Below, piece after piece: positions 16,502 to 23,897 of a DNA stretch of 23,952 bases. Made by a program: the position numbers and the translations under genes. The notes under the pieces were generated by a model, which saw nothing but the letters and a program-made list of their open reading frames with translations, ran no database searches and was not told the origin of the DNA. The stretch comes from Nitrospirae bacterium RBG_13_39_12 (lineage in GTDB: Bacteria > Nitrospirota > Thermodesulfovibrionia > Thermodesulfovibrionales > SM23-35). Position 1 is the first letter of the stretch. Each line of letters begins with the position of its first letter. The stretch spans positions 16,670 through 40,621 of the forward strand of contig MHEF01000069.1 of assembly GCA_001805125.1 (NCBI GenBank). Direction: 5' to 3'.

Positions 16502-18787
16502 TTATACTGATTTAATATTACCTTGTGGAAAAGATTGTACAGGAGTGATAAGGTTAAAAATGGTTTTTCTGAACATCTCAGAAAGAGATTCAAAACGCCT
16601 GCTTAAAAGTATTTCCTCGAGAGTCAGGGGTGTTTTTTGCTGCCAATTGGGATGTGAACCGACTGTACCGGGCATGTTCTGCTGATTCAACATGCCAATA
16701 ATATCGTCCAGATAAACCAGCACCAGCCTGCATGGTGTCAACGCAAGATAATTATATATTGCAAGACATAATTCAGGTGTCATCTCCAAATGTAAAGTAT
16801 AATCGTCAGGAATAGTCCCTTTAGATTTTAAGACAGAGAGAATGCGTTTTTTGTCTTTTTCTCTCTCGTTGAATTGTTCCTGCCAGGTGGTCTTCTCGCT
16901 AACTATACCAATCTGTTTTTTTACCTTTAAATCCTGACCTGCCCAGTAACCGTATATTGTCGGCAGATCATGGGTTGTTACAGCGCATAATGCCATGTCA
17001 GGATAATTTTCAGGTAGAATAAACGATGGGTCAGGATAATTCCTTTCAAAATAAAAAAGTCTGTAAGAAAGCATGTGAAATCTCTTTAGGGTTTCTCTGA
17101 CATTTTCACCTATTGTACCAAGATCTTCGGCAATCACTATAGTTCTGTTCCTGACACTTTCCAAAGCAATAATTCGAAGAAGTTCCTCTGATGGATAACT
17201 TATATAAGTACCATTTTCAGTTGATATACCGTTAGGTATCCAGAATAGCCTGAACAGGCCTAGAGCATGGTCTATTCTCAAGGCTCCGCCATATTTCATA
17301 TTTTTCCTTATAGTATGGATAAAAAGCTCATATCCTGAATCCCTCAGTTTTTCCGGAATCATGGGAGGGAACCCCCAGTTCTGTCCGCCTGGACTAAAAT
17401 CATCAGGAGGAGCACCAACATCAATATTGCATGCAATAACGTCCTGATAGCTCCATGCATCGCTCCCTCCGCCAAAAGAGCCGATAGCAAGGTCAAAGTA
17501 AAGACCTATGTTCATTCCAAGACTCCCGCAGAGTCCTGAACTTTCTTTGAGTTGTTTATCAATTAGCCACTGAATGTAAGTATAGAAAAGTATTTCCTTT
17601 TCATGTAATTTCTTAAATTCCTGAATTGCATTGCTCGAAAGATCGTGGTAAACAGCGGGCCATTCCTGCCAGTTATAGACCCCGTTAGTTCTCCTCATAT
17701 ATTCGTGAAGCGTCAAGAAAATAGAAAAGAACTCAAGGGCAATCCCTTCTCCTAACATATAACTTCTGAAATCCTTGCCCGGAGGAGTATCTTGAAAACA
17801 GTGCCTTTGATAGAAGATATCAAAGGCATGTCTTAATATTTTTTCTTTAAGTGTTGCGACCTTTTCGTAATCAATTAGGTCTCCTTTCCTGCATTCATCC
17901 AGTTGTTCATAAAAATTTGCAGATGTTATGGTTGTCCTGGTATCTTCTGATTCGGCTACTTCAGGAATGTCTTCAACATCAAGGTAGATAAAATTTTTGT
18001 AAAGTCTGCTTACAGGGGAGTATGGACTTAAACCGAAGGGATGTGTGTTAGGAATAGCATGCAGGGGGTTGATTCCAACGAAATTTCCCCCTAAGGCGGA
18101 AACCCATCTGGCGATTTTCTTTAGGTCGGTGAAATCGCCGGCGCCCCAGTTTCGTTCTGAACGAATTGAGTAGAGGTTGATGGAAAGTCCCCAAGTTCTT
18201 CCTTCATGAAGGTCGGGGCGTATATAACAGGTGTCAGGAGTTATGATTACTTTTGCTTCTTTCCGCAGTATATTATTCTCTCCAGGAAAGATATGCCTGG
18301 GATGTTTACATATAATACTTATTACATAATATCCGATATCCCTTTGTATCGTATCAGATATATTGATTTTTAAGTATCGAATGTTATCTATCAATTGCTG
18401 TCCAGTCGCAGTAATATTATCACGTGATATAATAAAGGAGGTTTTTTGTCCCTTTTCGTTCTCTATTGACCACGAAATCGTTAGTTCAGCTTCTTCATCT
18501 TCTCTGATTGGTATATGAACGGGGATTGTCAGTGGCTGGTCATTTACTGATAGGATATAAACAGGTTCAATAACATTTTTCCATGCTTTCCATCTTCGTT
18601 CATTAATTTCTTTTAATATATTCTCAACAGAGTCAATCTTTAGTTTCATTGACCTGAGTATAGCCTTTTTAGTCTCAATAGAAGTTATATGCTTTTTCTT
18701 AAAATTATCCCAGTATTCCGGAAATATTCCATACAGTTCGGAAAGTTCATTAATCAGATTATCCATATTCTGAAAGTCTGTTTCCAT
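16502..18787 (-). CDS. malQ: 4-alpha-glucanotransferase (amylomaltase, GH77) with N-terminal extension
   Basis: 761 residues. The GH77 catalytic region begins near 195 (RTWGLSINLYSIRS) with GAGDFTDLKKIARW and GLSPYSPVSR. The catalytic triad is visible as Asp506 (ALRIDHALGLFRLFW), Glu554 (VIAEDLGTIG) and Asp607 (TTHDLPT). It ends with the family's NMPGTVGSHPNW. Residues 1-190 form an extension absent from short plant- or Thermus-type enzymes but similar in size to that of E. coli MalQ: a helical part, then a probable beta-sandwich (about 75-185). The enzyme transfers alpha-1,4-glucan segments during maltodextrin and glycogen turnover in the cytoplasm. Upstream of glgC on the same strand. The ribosome site is poor; Met8 is an alternative start. 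Confidence 0.95.
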   Translation of the reverse strand: METDFQNMDNLINELSELYGIFPEYWDNFKKKHITSIETKKAILRSMKLKIDSVENILKEINERRWKAWKNVIEPVYILSVNDQPLTIPVHIPIREDEEAELTISWSIENEKGQKTSFIISRDNITATGQQLIDNIRYLKINISDTIQRDIGYYVISIICKHPRHIFPGENNILRKEAKVIITPDTCYIRPDLHEGRTWGLSINLYSIRSERNWGAGDFTDLKKIARWVSALGGNFVGINPLHAIPNTHPFGLSPYSPVSRLYKNFIYLDVEDIPEVAESEDTRTTITSANFYEQLDECRKGDLIDYEKVATLKEKILRHAFDIFYQRHCFQDTPPGKDFRSYMLGEGIALEFFSIFLTLHEYMRRTNGVYNWQEWPAVYHDLSSNAIQEFKKLHEKEILFYTYIQWLIDKQLKESSGLCGSLGMNIGLYFDLAIGSFGGGSDAWSYQDVIACNIDVGAPPDDFSPGGQNWGFPPMIPEKLRDSGYELFIHTIRKNMKYGGALRIDHALGLFRLFWIPNGISTENGTYISYPSEELLRIIALESVRNRTIVIAEDLGTIGENVRETLKRFHMLSYRLFYFERNYPDPSFILPENYPDMALCAVTTHDLPTIYGYWAGQDLKVKKQIGIVSEKTTWQEQFNEREKDKKRILSVLKSKGTIPDDYTLHLEMTPELCLAIYNYLALTPCRLVLVYLDDIIGMLNQQNMPGTVGSHPNWQQKTPLTLEEILLSRRFESLSEMFRKTIFNLITPVQSFPQGNIKSV

Positions 18788-18830
18788 GTTAATCGAAATT
18801 CTCTTTCGTACTAATTTATTTCCCTTAAAA

Positions 18831-18859
18831 AGTGTAAACTAAATGAGATGTAATATCAA
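18831..18859 (-). promoter_or_regulatory. Predicted malQ promoter
   Basis: On the minus strand, TTGATA (18854-18859) and TACACT (18831-18836) are 17 bp apart, with transcription expected to begin about 37 bases before the malQ ATG. Confidence 0.5.
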
Positions 18860-18955
18860 ACCTGATTAATTACCGAGGCTTGAATAATTAACTGCGGGCT
18901 AAAACACAGAAGTATAGCCACTTTCTGAAAGTTGAAAGGCAAAAATATGAAGACT

Positions 18956-19657
18956 TTATTGTTGAGCGTATTCTTGAGGCTTTTCTCCGTTTAAATGGTT
19001 GATAAAGTCTGAAACGGTTTTTTCTGCAGCGAAATCAATTTCCTCTTTAAGGAGCTTGGCGTCATCAGCTTCGAACTCATCGATGTCCTTATCCCTCTCG
19101 AAATCTTTAGATAGATATGTGAAACTTTTTTGCCAGAGCACCTCATCCTGAGAATCTTTCATAGTTATAGTTGTTTTACTTAAAAAACCATTACCCCCGC
19201 CTCTGATGAAGTCGAGATAGCCGTAAGCAAGTCTTTTTACTTTAATTTCTATCAAAGTGCATGGTTCAGTAAAGTCATCTACTACCGGATCAGATTTAAA
19301 AGTTAACTCCGGCCACTTGGACGTCCCCTGATTCATCTTCTCTGTAAATTTTTGCATAACAAGGTATCCGAAATCAGGTATCCTCGTTTGCATATCCCCG
19401 CCTCTTGCTTTGCAGTATTCATCGCTTAAAAAAAACAAAGCAGACCCGCCGGGCAATGCAACAGCAGCACCGGTGAGAAGGAATGTCTCTGCCACTGTAC
19501 TTCTCAAAATACCTGGTGTTTCATACCGTACGACCTTAATAGGTGAGAGTGATTCAATGTCTTTTTTTGCAAAAGGTTTATCTGTTGCGCAACCCTGAAG
19601 GAAAAAAGATGAAACTATCAATACACAAATTATTATCCATAAAGCTAACTTTCTCAT
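18956..19657 (-). CDS. Predicted lipoprotein of unknown function
   Basis: 233 residues. The N-terminus has Lys/Arg, a hydrophobic stretch and a lipobox ending LQGC, so Cys23 would be lipidated after signal peptidase II cleavage. A second hydrophobic, glycine-rich stretch lies near 60-78 (LLTGAAVALPGGSALFF). The rest is soluble, with mixed alpha/beta character and an acidic helical C-terminus. I do not recognise the family. It has a strong ribosome site (AAGGGGG) and its own promoter upstream, and is flanked by 168 bp and 238 bp gaps, so it appears to be transcribed alone. Confidence 0.8.
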   Translation of the reverse strand: MRKLALWIIICVLIVSSFFLQGCATDKPFAKKDIESLSPIKVVRYETPGILRSTVAETFLLTGAAVALPGGSALFFLSDEYCKARGGDMQTRIPDFGYLVMQKFTEKMNQGTSKWPELTFKSDPVVDDFTEPCTLIEIKVKRLAYGYLDFIRGGGNGFLSKTTITMKDSQDEVLWQKSFTYLSKDFERDKDIDEFEADDAKLLKEEIDFAAEKTVSDFINHLNGEKPQEYAQQ

Positions 19658-19728
19658 TTAAAGACCCCCTTTTTTATAACAAACGACTACTTGTATAAAT
19701 CCTTTATTCCCCAAAAACCTTATTTTTT

Positions 19729-19757
19729 AATTTACAGTTTTTTATAAGAACTGTCAA
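19729..19757 (-). promoter_or_regulatory. Predicted promoter of the lipoprotein gene, with a dyad in its spacer
   Basis: On the minus strand, a perfect TTGACA (19752-19757) and TAAATT (19729-19734) are 17 bp apart. The inverted repeat ACAGTT/AACTGT (19734-19739 and 19749-19754) falls between and partly within the boxes and could be a regulator site. Confidence 0.55.
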
Positions 19758-19895
19758 TAATTGTCTGTAGAAAGAAATTGTTATACTTTGTGCTTGTCCA
19801 ATCATCTTGATATTTAAGCCAATTCAATAATGAAGTGCAACACTTAGGAGAGCAGAATATATTTAAAAAAACTTATATTTTATAAAAACAAATGG

Positions 19896-20738
19896 TTATA
19901 AGCGGTTACAGAGTTCGTCAGCCTGTTTTTTCAGCATCCTGGAAGTGATTGAATCAAGACCACTTTTTTTAATGAAAGTCTGTTCATCCATTTCAGCAAT
20001 ATCCTGGGCAAGGATAATATCTTTTCGGAATAAGGTATCAAGCGAATCCTTTTTTGTTGCAGGAAGAATGGTAACAGGATAAAGCCTATTGTCTTCAATC
20101 ATTTTTTCAAGGCTATTTTTTTCAGGATATCTCCAGCTAACAATTTTAAGTCCGACACATTCTGCATATTTTATTGCATCACTGGTACACCGAGTGTTTG
20201 TTACAAGCCATCCCTGATAAACTGTCGCACTTTGTTCAGATAGTAATTCGGATGCCCTCTTGATATCAGAAAATCTCGAGTGAATATAAAGCGCCTCTTT
20301 TACATCAGTAGGGATGCCACCGTTACTGTGATATTTGCATTCAATCACGAAACGCCCGGTACCCTTGCTTGCAAAGACATCTACTTCATGAGTGACACAG
20401 TAACCCTCGATAAACCGGTTTGTTTCCACTAAATAGCCATAAGCAGTAAGTATCCTTGCAAAATATTTCTCAAATGAATAGCCGGAGGGGCCCAGGGAAT
20501 AGATAGCTTTCTTTATGGAGTATCTCATGCCCGAGGTTGTGTTGTATTGTCTCAGAAGCCTCTTTGCCATTCGGAAGATATGTTTCGTATGCGAGAAAGG
20601 TGATATCTGTGTTTCAACTTTTTTCGCAATACTTAATGCAACATCTTCAGGTGCTCCCGATCGTATTAGTGAATTTATAAGCTTTTGAATATGAAATTCT
20701 TCTGGTTTCCCTGATGCTTTTATTATAGTTGTAGCCAT
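19896..20738 (-). CDS. ATP-cone domain fused to an Mrr-like restriction endonuclease fold
   Basis: 280 residues. Residues 1-85 match an ATP-cone (TTIIKASGKPEEFHIQKLINSLIRSGAPEDVALSIAKKVE), the nucleotide-sensing domain of ribonucleotide reductases and NrdR. Residues 88-205 look like an Mrr-type PD-(D/E)XK nuclease: Glu90 (SFEKYFARIL), Asp120 (HEVD), Glu133 and Lys135 (IECKYH), followed by the usual ALYIHSRFSDI segment and VTNTRCTSDA. The C-terminal 45 residues (IAEMDEQTFIKKSGLDSITSRMLK) look like a helix-hairpin-helix-like tail. The catalytic residues are intact. Members of this fusion family exist in many bacteria without a settled role; nucleotide-gated DNA cleavage in repair or defence is inference. 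It begins 22 bases after an unknown 125-aa gene, so the two are probably co-transcribed. Confidence 0.85.
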   Translation of the reverse strand: MATTIIKASGKPEEFHIQKLINSLIRSGAPEDVALSIAKKVETQISPFSHTKHIFRMAKRLLRQYNTTSGMRYSIKKAIYSLGPSGYSFEKYFARILTAYGYLVETNRFIEGYCVTHEVDVFASKGTGRFVIECKYHSNGGIPTDVKEALYIHSRFSDIKRASELLSEQSATVYQGWLVTNTRCTSDAIKYAECVGLKIVSWRYPEKNSLEKMIEDNRLYPVTILPATKKDSLDTLFRKDIILAQDIAEMDEQTFIKKSGLDSITSRMLKKQADELCNRL

Positions 20739-20760
20739 TTTCCAAATTTAAAACAGATAG

Positions 20761-21138
20761 TTAATCTTCAATGCATAACGCTTTTTTGAGCCAGTTTTCA
20801 ACTTTTTTGTTAATCGGATACATGCCAAAAAATTTCTTGTCTTTATTCTCATCAACAGCTTCGACCAGTAATTCCACAGGAATTTCATTTATCCTTGCGA
20901 CTGTTTCAGCGTAATCTGAAGAGGTATGGCGCATCAAAAAAAGGGCTGGCTTTTTATCAATTATATCTACATAGAAAAAATATCCGCTGATTGGTTTTTT
21001 GTATTCAATCCCTTTATCTGTTTTAATAATTCTTGGTTCCATTAATTGTTTTGGCTCAATGTCCCATATAATATTTGAAAGAATAAATTTATCCTTTTTG
21101 ATATCATCAAAAAATGATATTCTATCATCGAACATCAT
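20761..21138 (-). CDS. Unknown 125-residue protein upstream of the ATP-cone nuclease
   Basis: 125 residues, soluble, no signal peptide or membrane helix. Predicted mixed alpha/beta, with the hydrophobic strands GYFFYVDII and PALFLMRHTS in the middle, then helices (YAETVARINEIPVELLVEAVDE) and a Trp-containing C-terminal helix (VENWLKKAL). I do not recognise the family. The ATGATG start has GGAGG nine bases upstream, and a promoter-like sequence lies about 60 bases before. Only 22 bases separate it from the nuclease gene, suggesting a partner or accessory role (inference). Confidence 0.75.
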   Translation of the reverse strand: MMFDDRISFFDDIKKDKFILSNIIWDIEPKQLMEPRIIKTDKGIEYKKPISGYFFYVDIIDKKPALFLMRHTSSDYAETVARINEIPVELLVEAVDENKDKKFFGMYPINKKVENWLKKALCIED

Positions 21139-21204
21139 CTTATGCAGCCTCCATGGATAATTTTTTGATAAAGGTAAGAAATTCAGGATTAAGCATAACT
21201 TCTG

Positions 21205-21233
21205 ATATTATTAATATAAAGTTTTTTTCTCAA
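21205..21233 (-). promoter_or_regulatory. Predicted promoter of the 125-aa / ATP-cone nuclease unit
   Basis: On the minus strand, TTGAGA (21228-21233) and TAATAT (21205-21210) are 17 bp apart in an AT-rich gap, about 60 bases before the ATG. Confidence 0.5.
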
Positions 21234-21266
21234 TCTTTTTTATTCGAAATTTTATATTATAGACTG

Positions 21267-21533
21267 TCAGGGATTGTTTATGCCCAATGCCCTTTTTATA
21301 GCTTCTTCATCAAACCCTTTTATAACTTCTTCTATTACCAGGGTTGGGTAAGAAGCTGATGGATTGTACCTCTTAAGTTCTTTGGATGTGACCCATTGTT
21401 CACCGCTGTCGAGCAAGTCAACATCTACAGCTTCATATTTTATATTGTGGTCATCAAGAAATGACTTTACCTCTTTGCATACAGGGCATGTACTAAGGGC
21501 ATAAAGTCTTGCTTTTTTAATCGGCTCTTCCAT
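21267..21533 (-). CDS. Glutaredoxin-like protein (CPVC active site)
   Basis: 88 residues, typical small glutaredoxin or NrdH size. The redox motif CPVC is at 16-19 after the first strand (KARLYALST), and the cis-proline segment ASYPTLVIEE (59-68) is present, with GFDEEAIKRALG forming the last helix. The HNIKYEAVDVDLLDSGEQW segment is unusual, longer and more acidic than in classical glutaredoxins. Such proteins reduce disulfides or mixed disulfides. It follows an unknown gene after eight bases with no clear ribosome site of its own, so translation is probably coupled. Confidence 0.88.
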   Translation of the reverse strand: MEEPIKKARLYALSTCPVCKEVKSFLDDHNIKYEAVDVDLLDSGEQWVTSKELKRYNPSASYPTLVIEEVIKGFDEEAIKRALGINNP

Positions 21534-21541
21534 TTTTGTTG

Positions 21542-21895
21542 CTATGCGTTTCCTATTGGATTGCCTGGCGTTTTCATCTTATAAAACTCTCTTGACGTAA
21601 TTTCGATGTCATCAAGCATTTCCAGATTTGCCTTGTTAATGGATTCTATCGGGACCTTTAAGATGTCAGCAACATCGGGCAACGAAAGACCCTTCATATA
21701 ATGTAAATCTGCAATCATAATTTTTAAGGCGTCGTCCTTTATAAATTCCTTTAGTTCTTTGTCCTCAACATATGTATCGTTGCATGCCTCATTAAAACTC
21801 AAACCATTTTTTAATCCATCCATTATTTTCGCCATAGCCTCATAATAGATTTTATTTTCTTCATCTGTATATTGTTTGTACTTAAATTCTTCCAT
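21542..21895 (-). CDS. Unknown 117-residue protein with HTH-like segment, paired with the glutaredoxin
   Basis: 117 residues, acidic, almost wholly helical. The segment LSLPDVADILKVPIESINKANLEML (about 70-94) has the spacing of a helix-turn-helix of the sigma-region-4 or MerR kind, but there is no clear family. AAAGGA precedes the ATG at good spacing. The gene is the first of a two-gene unit with the glutaredoxin-like protein. It could be a redox-linked regulator, but only the gene order supports this. Confidence 0.75.
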   Translation of the reverse strand: MEEFKYKQYTDEENKIYYEAMAKIMDGLKNGLSFNEACNDTYVEDKELKEFIKDDALKIMIADLHYMKGLSLPDVADILKVPIESINKANLEMLDDIEITSREFYKMKTPGNPIGNA

Positions 21896-22084
21896 TAAAA
21901 TCCTTTATTGATAGATAATAATTTAACATATTAAAAAGAGTTTTATCTACACATGGAGATACAAAGATTCTTCAAAAATCCCCGGGTTTATTAAAAATAG
22001 AAAGGTAATAGTAAAACAATATATATATGCAGCAAGAGCGTAGTAAAAAAATAAATATTATTTAAGAATTTTGGTTATTAATCG

Positions 22085-22101
22085 AGTATCACTGTGATAC
22101 T
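22085..22101. promoter_or_regulatory. Perfect 17-bp palindrome, possible operator
   Basis: AGTATCAC, one T, then GTGATACT: a perfect dyad ending 36 bases before the ATG at 22138. A weak promoter (TTATTA at 22075-22080, TACTAT at 22099-22104, 18 bp apart) would place the palindrome between the boxes and over the -10, as expected of a repressor site. No regulator gene is adjacent. Confidence 0.5.
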
Positions 22102-22137
22102 ATATCAGCAATTAAAATTATTATTGCAAAGATAACA

Positions 22138-22737
22138 ATGGACCCATTAGGCAAGAAGGAACTCCTATCTTTTTATAATAGGCATTTAAAGGACTTCGGT
22201 GATGCACCACAGGCAGTCAGATGGACACCTGAGGGACAGCGTTATAGATATGAGACTTTTCTTAAGATAGCAGGAGATATCTCAGGTAAAAAAATCCTCG
22301 ATTTTGGATGCGGCAAGGGGGACCTATATGGATTTATTAAAGAGAGGGCTATCTCCATAAATTATTGTGGTATTGATGTAAATGAAAAACTGATTAAACT
22401 AGCGAAAAGTAAGTACCCGGAGACAGAGTTTATTGCCGTGGATTTAGAAGAGTCAGAATTTGAGCGGGCATTTGACTTAATCTTTGTTTGTGGGGTTTTT
22501 AACCTCAGGGTAGCAGGGATTGAGGAGTCAATGAAGAATGTTCTGAAAAAACTTTTCAGACTATGCAAAGAGGCCCTTCACGTTAATCTCTTGTCATATT
22601 ATATAACGCAAAGAAATGTAGAGCTGTTTTATGTTAAGCCTGAGGAGATATTACATTTTGCTATTACCGAGCTTTCACGATCTGTAACATTGATGCATGA
22701 AAAGGAAGATATTTTCCTGTCGGTTTACAAGGGATAA
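22138..22737 (+). CDS. Class I SAM-dependent methyltransferase
   Basis: 199 residues. Motif I ILDFGCGKG at 53-61, then CGIDVNEKLIKLAKSKYP (77-94), the acidic loop that binds the SAM ribose, and FDLIFVCGVFNLR. The N-terminus LLSFYNRHLKDFGDAPQAVRWTPEGQRYRYE is distinctive and its substrate is unknown. The start codon has no clear ribosome site but the protein frame is well supported. It stands alone: 242 bases from the divergent gene to its left and 515 bases from the next gene. A palindrome lies just upstream. Confidence 0.85.
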   Translation: MDPLGKKELLSFYNRHLKDFGDAPQAVRWTPEGQRYRYETFLKIAGDISGKKILDFGCGKGDLYGFIKERAISINYCGIDVNEKLIKLAKSKYPETEFIAVDLEESEFERAFDLIFVCGVFNLRVAGIEESMKNVLKKLFRLCKEALHVNLLSYYITQRNVELFYVKPEEILHFAITELSRSVTLMHEKEDIFLSVYKG

Positions 22738-22819
22738 ATTTAGATTCGGGATTTAACCCACCATTTGAGCCTAATTATCATATCTATATTAAAACACACT
22801 TTAAGTTAACTTCTGTCTG

Positions 22820-22878
22820 TCATTCCGTGCTTGACACGGAATCCAGTGCTTTTCTGGATTCCCGTTTTCACGGGAATG
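22820..22878. repeat. REP-like imperfect inverted repeat
   Basis: The arms TCATTCCGTG...CACGGAATCCAG and CTGGATTCCCGT...ACGGGAATGA are near-complementary over about 26 bases around a short loop, and each arm is itself a small hairpin. This TCATTCC...GGAATCCAG structure is common as dispersed palindromes in many bacterial genomes. Only one copy lies in this window. Confidence 0.75.
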
Positions 22879-23189
22879 ATCCTTTTTATAAATCTGTTAG
22901 TTTATGGACAGATTCTAAATAAACAATAGCTGAACGAAAATACTTTGGTAATAGAATAAAATGGAGCAAGTTAAGAAATGGATGTACAGTTCTTTCAATA
23001 AAATTATTCTCAGTTTCACCTAGGAACAAACGTTTTCAGAGGTTGTGAAAAAGTTCTCACTTTCTTCATCAAGTGTGTATAGCACCTGCAAAGAAACACT
23101 GTAGAAGGCTCAACGGGAACGATAATTTCCAATAGTAATGCGTAAGATAAAATTCGTCTTGCATGATTACAGTCTATTATCTGCCGAGC

Positions 23190-23219
23190 TTGACAATTTA
23201 CTTAATTCCGTTGTAATAT
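23190..23219 (+). promoter_or_regulatory. Predicted promoter of the XRE gene
   Basis: A perfect TTGACA (23190-23195) and TAATAT (23214-23219) are 18 bp apart. The gene also has a strong ribosome site, GAAGGAGGTG, eight bases before its ATG. Confidence 0.65.
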
Positions 23220-23228
23220 TACTACAAC
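23210..23228. promoter_or_regulatory. Dyad over the -10 box, probable autoregulatory operator
   Basis: GTTGTA (23210-23215) and TACAAC (23223-23228) are perfect inverted arms; inside lies the self-complementary GTAATATTAC (23213-23222). The location over the -10 of an XRE-family gene is typical of an autorepressor site. Confidence 0.5.
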
Positions 23229-23252
23229 ACCAATTGAAGGAGGTGGGAAACA

Positions 23253-23627
23253 ATGTCTTTTAAGATGACATTCGGAGAGTTTTTTAAACAAAAACGCATA
23301 GATCTCAAGAAAACCTTGCGTCAATTCTGCGCTGAAAATAAGCTCGATCCCGGAAACATCAGCAGACTTGAGCGCGGGCTTATGCCGCCGCCGCAGGGGA
23401 GCGACAAGCTTGTAGAGTATGCACGCTATTTACAGATCAAGAAAGGCTCCGATGACTGGTACAGGTTTTTTGACCTCGCCAGAATCGAGGCAGGCCGTAT
23501 CCCTGATGAACTGCTGAAAAACGAGTCTGTTGTTGCAAGTCTTCCTATCCTGTTTAGGACACTGCGGGGGCAGAAGATTTCGGAAAAGAAACTTGAAAAG
23601 CTGGTTGATCTGATCAAAAAAGCGTAA
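23253..23627 (+). CDS. XRE-family helix-turn-helix regulator (antitoxin-like)
   Basis: 124 residues. The HTH is at about 19-45 (KTLRQFCAENKLDPGNISRLERGLMPPP), followed by a helical C-terminus. This kind of XRE protein is usually encoded directly before an ImmA/IrrE-type metalloprotease, as in phage-repressor/protease and toxin-antitoxin-like pairs, where it represses its own promoter. Here such a partner gene begins three bases after the stop, but that partner is cut short. The promoter carries a dyad. Confidence 0.88.
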   Translation: MSFKMTFGEFFKQKRIDLKKTLRQFCAENKLDPGNISRLERGLMPPPQGSDKLVEYARYLQIKKGSDDWYRFFDLARIEAGRIPDELLKNESVVASLPILFRTLRGQKISEKKLEKLVDLIKKA

Positions 23628-23630
23628 TCC

Positions 23631-23885
23631 ATGACCGATATCCCCGTATACAGTTATGAGGATCTACGCAAAAAAGCAGATGAATTCCTTTTGAAGTATC
23701 ATCCATCCGCTGACATCCCTGTCACCATTGAAGAGATTGTCGAGTTTGATTTCAAAATCAATATAGTGCCTATATTGGGTCTTCAAAGAGAGTTTGAGGT
23801 GGAGGGATTTACCTCAGGCGACCTGAAAAATATCTATGTGGACGACGACGGCGTCATCTTAATTTCATGTGATGACGGAAGCTAA
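23631..23885 (+). pseudogene. Truncated ImmA/IrrE-family metallopeptidase gene
   Basis: Residues 1-72 match the N-terminal part of the ImmA/IrrE family (LRKKADEFLLKYHPSADIPVTIEEIVEFDFKINIVPI...EGFTSGDLKNIYVDDD). In intact members the next residues lead into the HExxH zinc motif. Here the frame runs through about ten unrelated residues (GVILISCDDGS) and stops, so no catalytic motif is present. The break lies beside a tandem repeat and a GGGTCAGGTCTTG motif, suggesting loss by insertion of a mobile element. The remaining C-terminal coding region is not seen in the window. Confidence 0.75.
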
Positions 23886-23897
23886 TAGAAGCTAATA
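23878..23897. repeat. 10-bp tandem duplication
   Basis: GAAGCTAATA occurs twice in direct succession (23878-23887 and 23888-23897), at the end of the truncated ImmA gene and directly before the repeat-terminus motif. Confidence 0.9.

Larger units (their letters stand above)
22738..23252. other. 515-bp gene-free stretch with one REP-like repeat and the XRE promoter
   Basis: No ORF with coding character was found. It holds a REP-like inverted repeat (22820-22878) on the left and the promoter and operator of the XRE gene on the right (23190-23228). The stretch 22880-23185 shows nothing I can name. Confidence 0.6.

Noticed and set aside
22961..23023. Short ORF of about 20 codons (MEQVKKWMYSS...)
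   Set aside because: No ribosome site, no similarity that I recognise, and typical of chance ORFs in AT-rich intergenic DNA.
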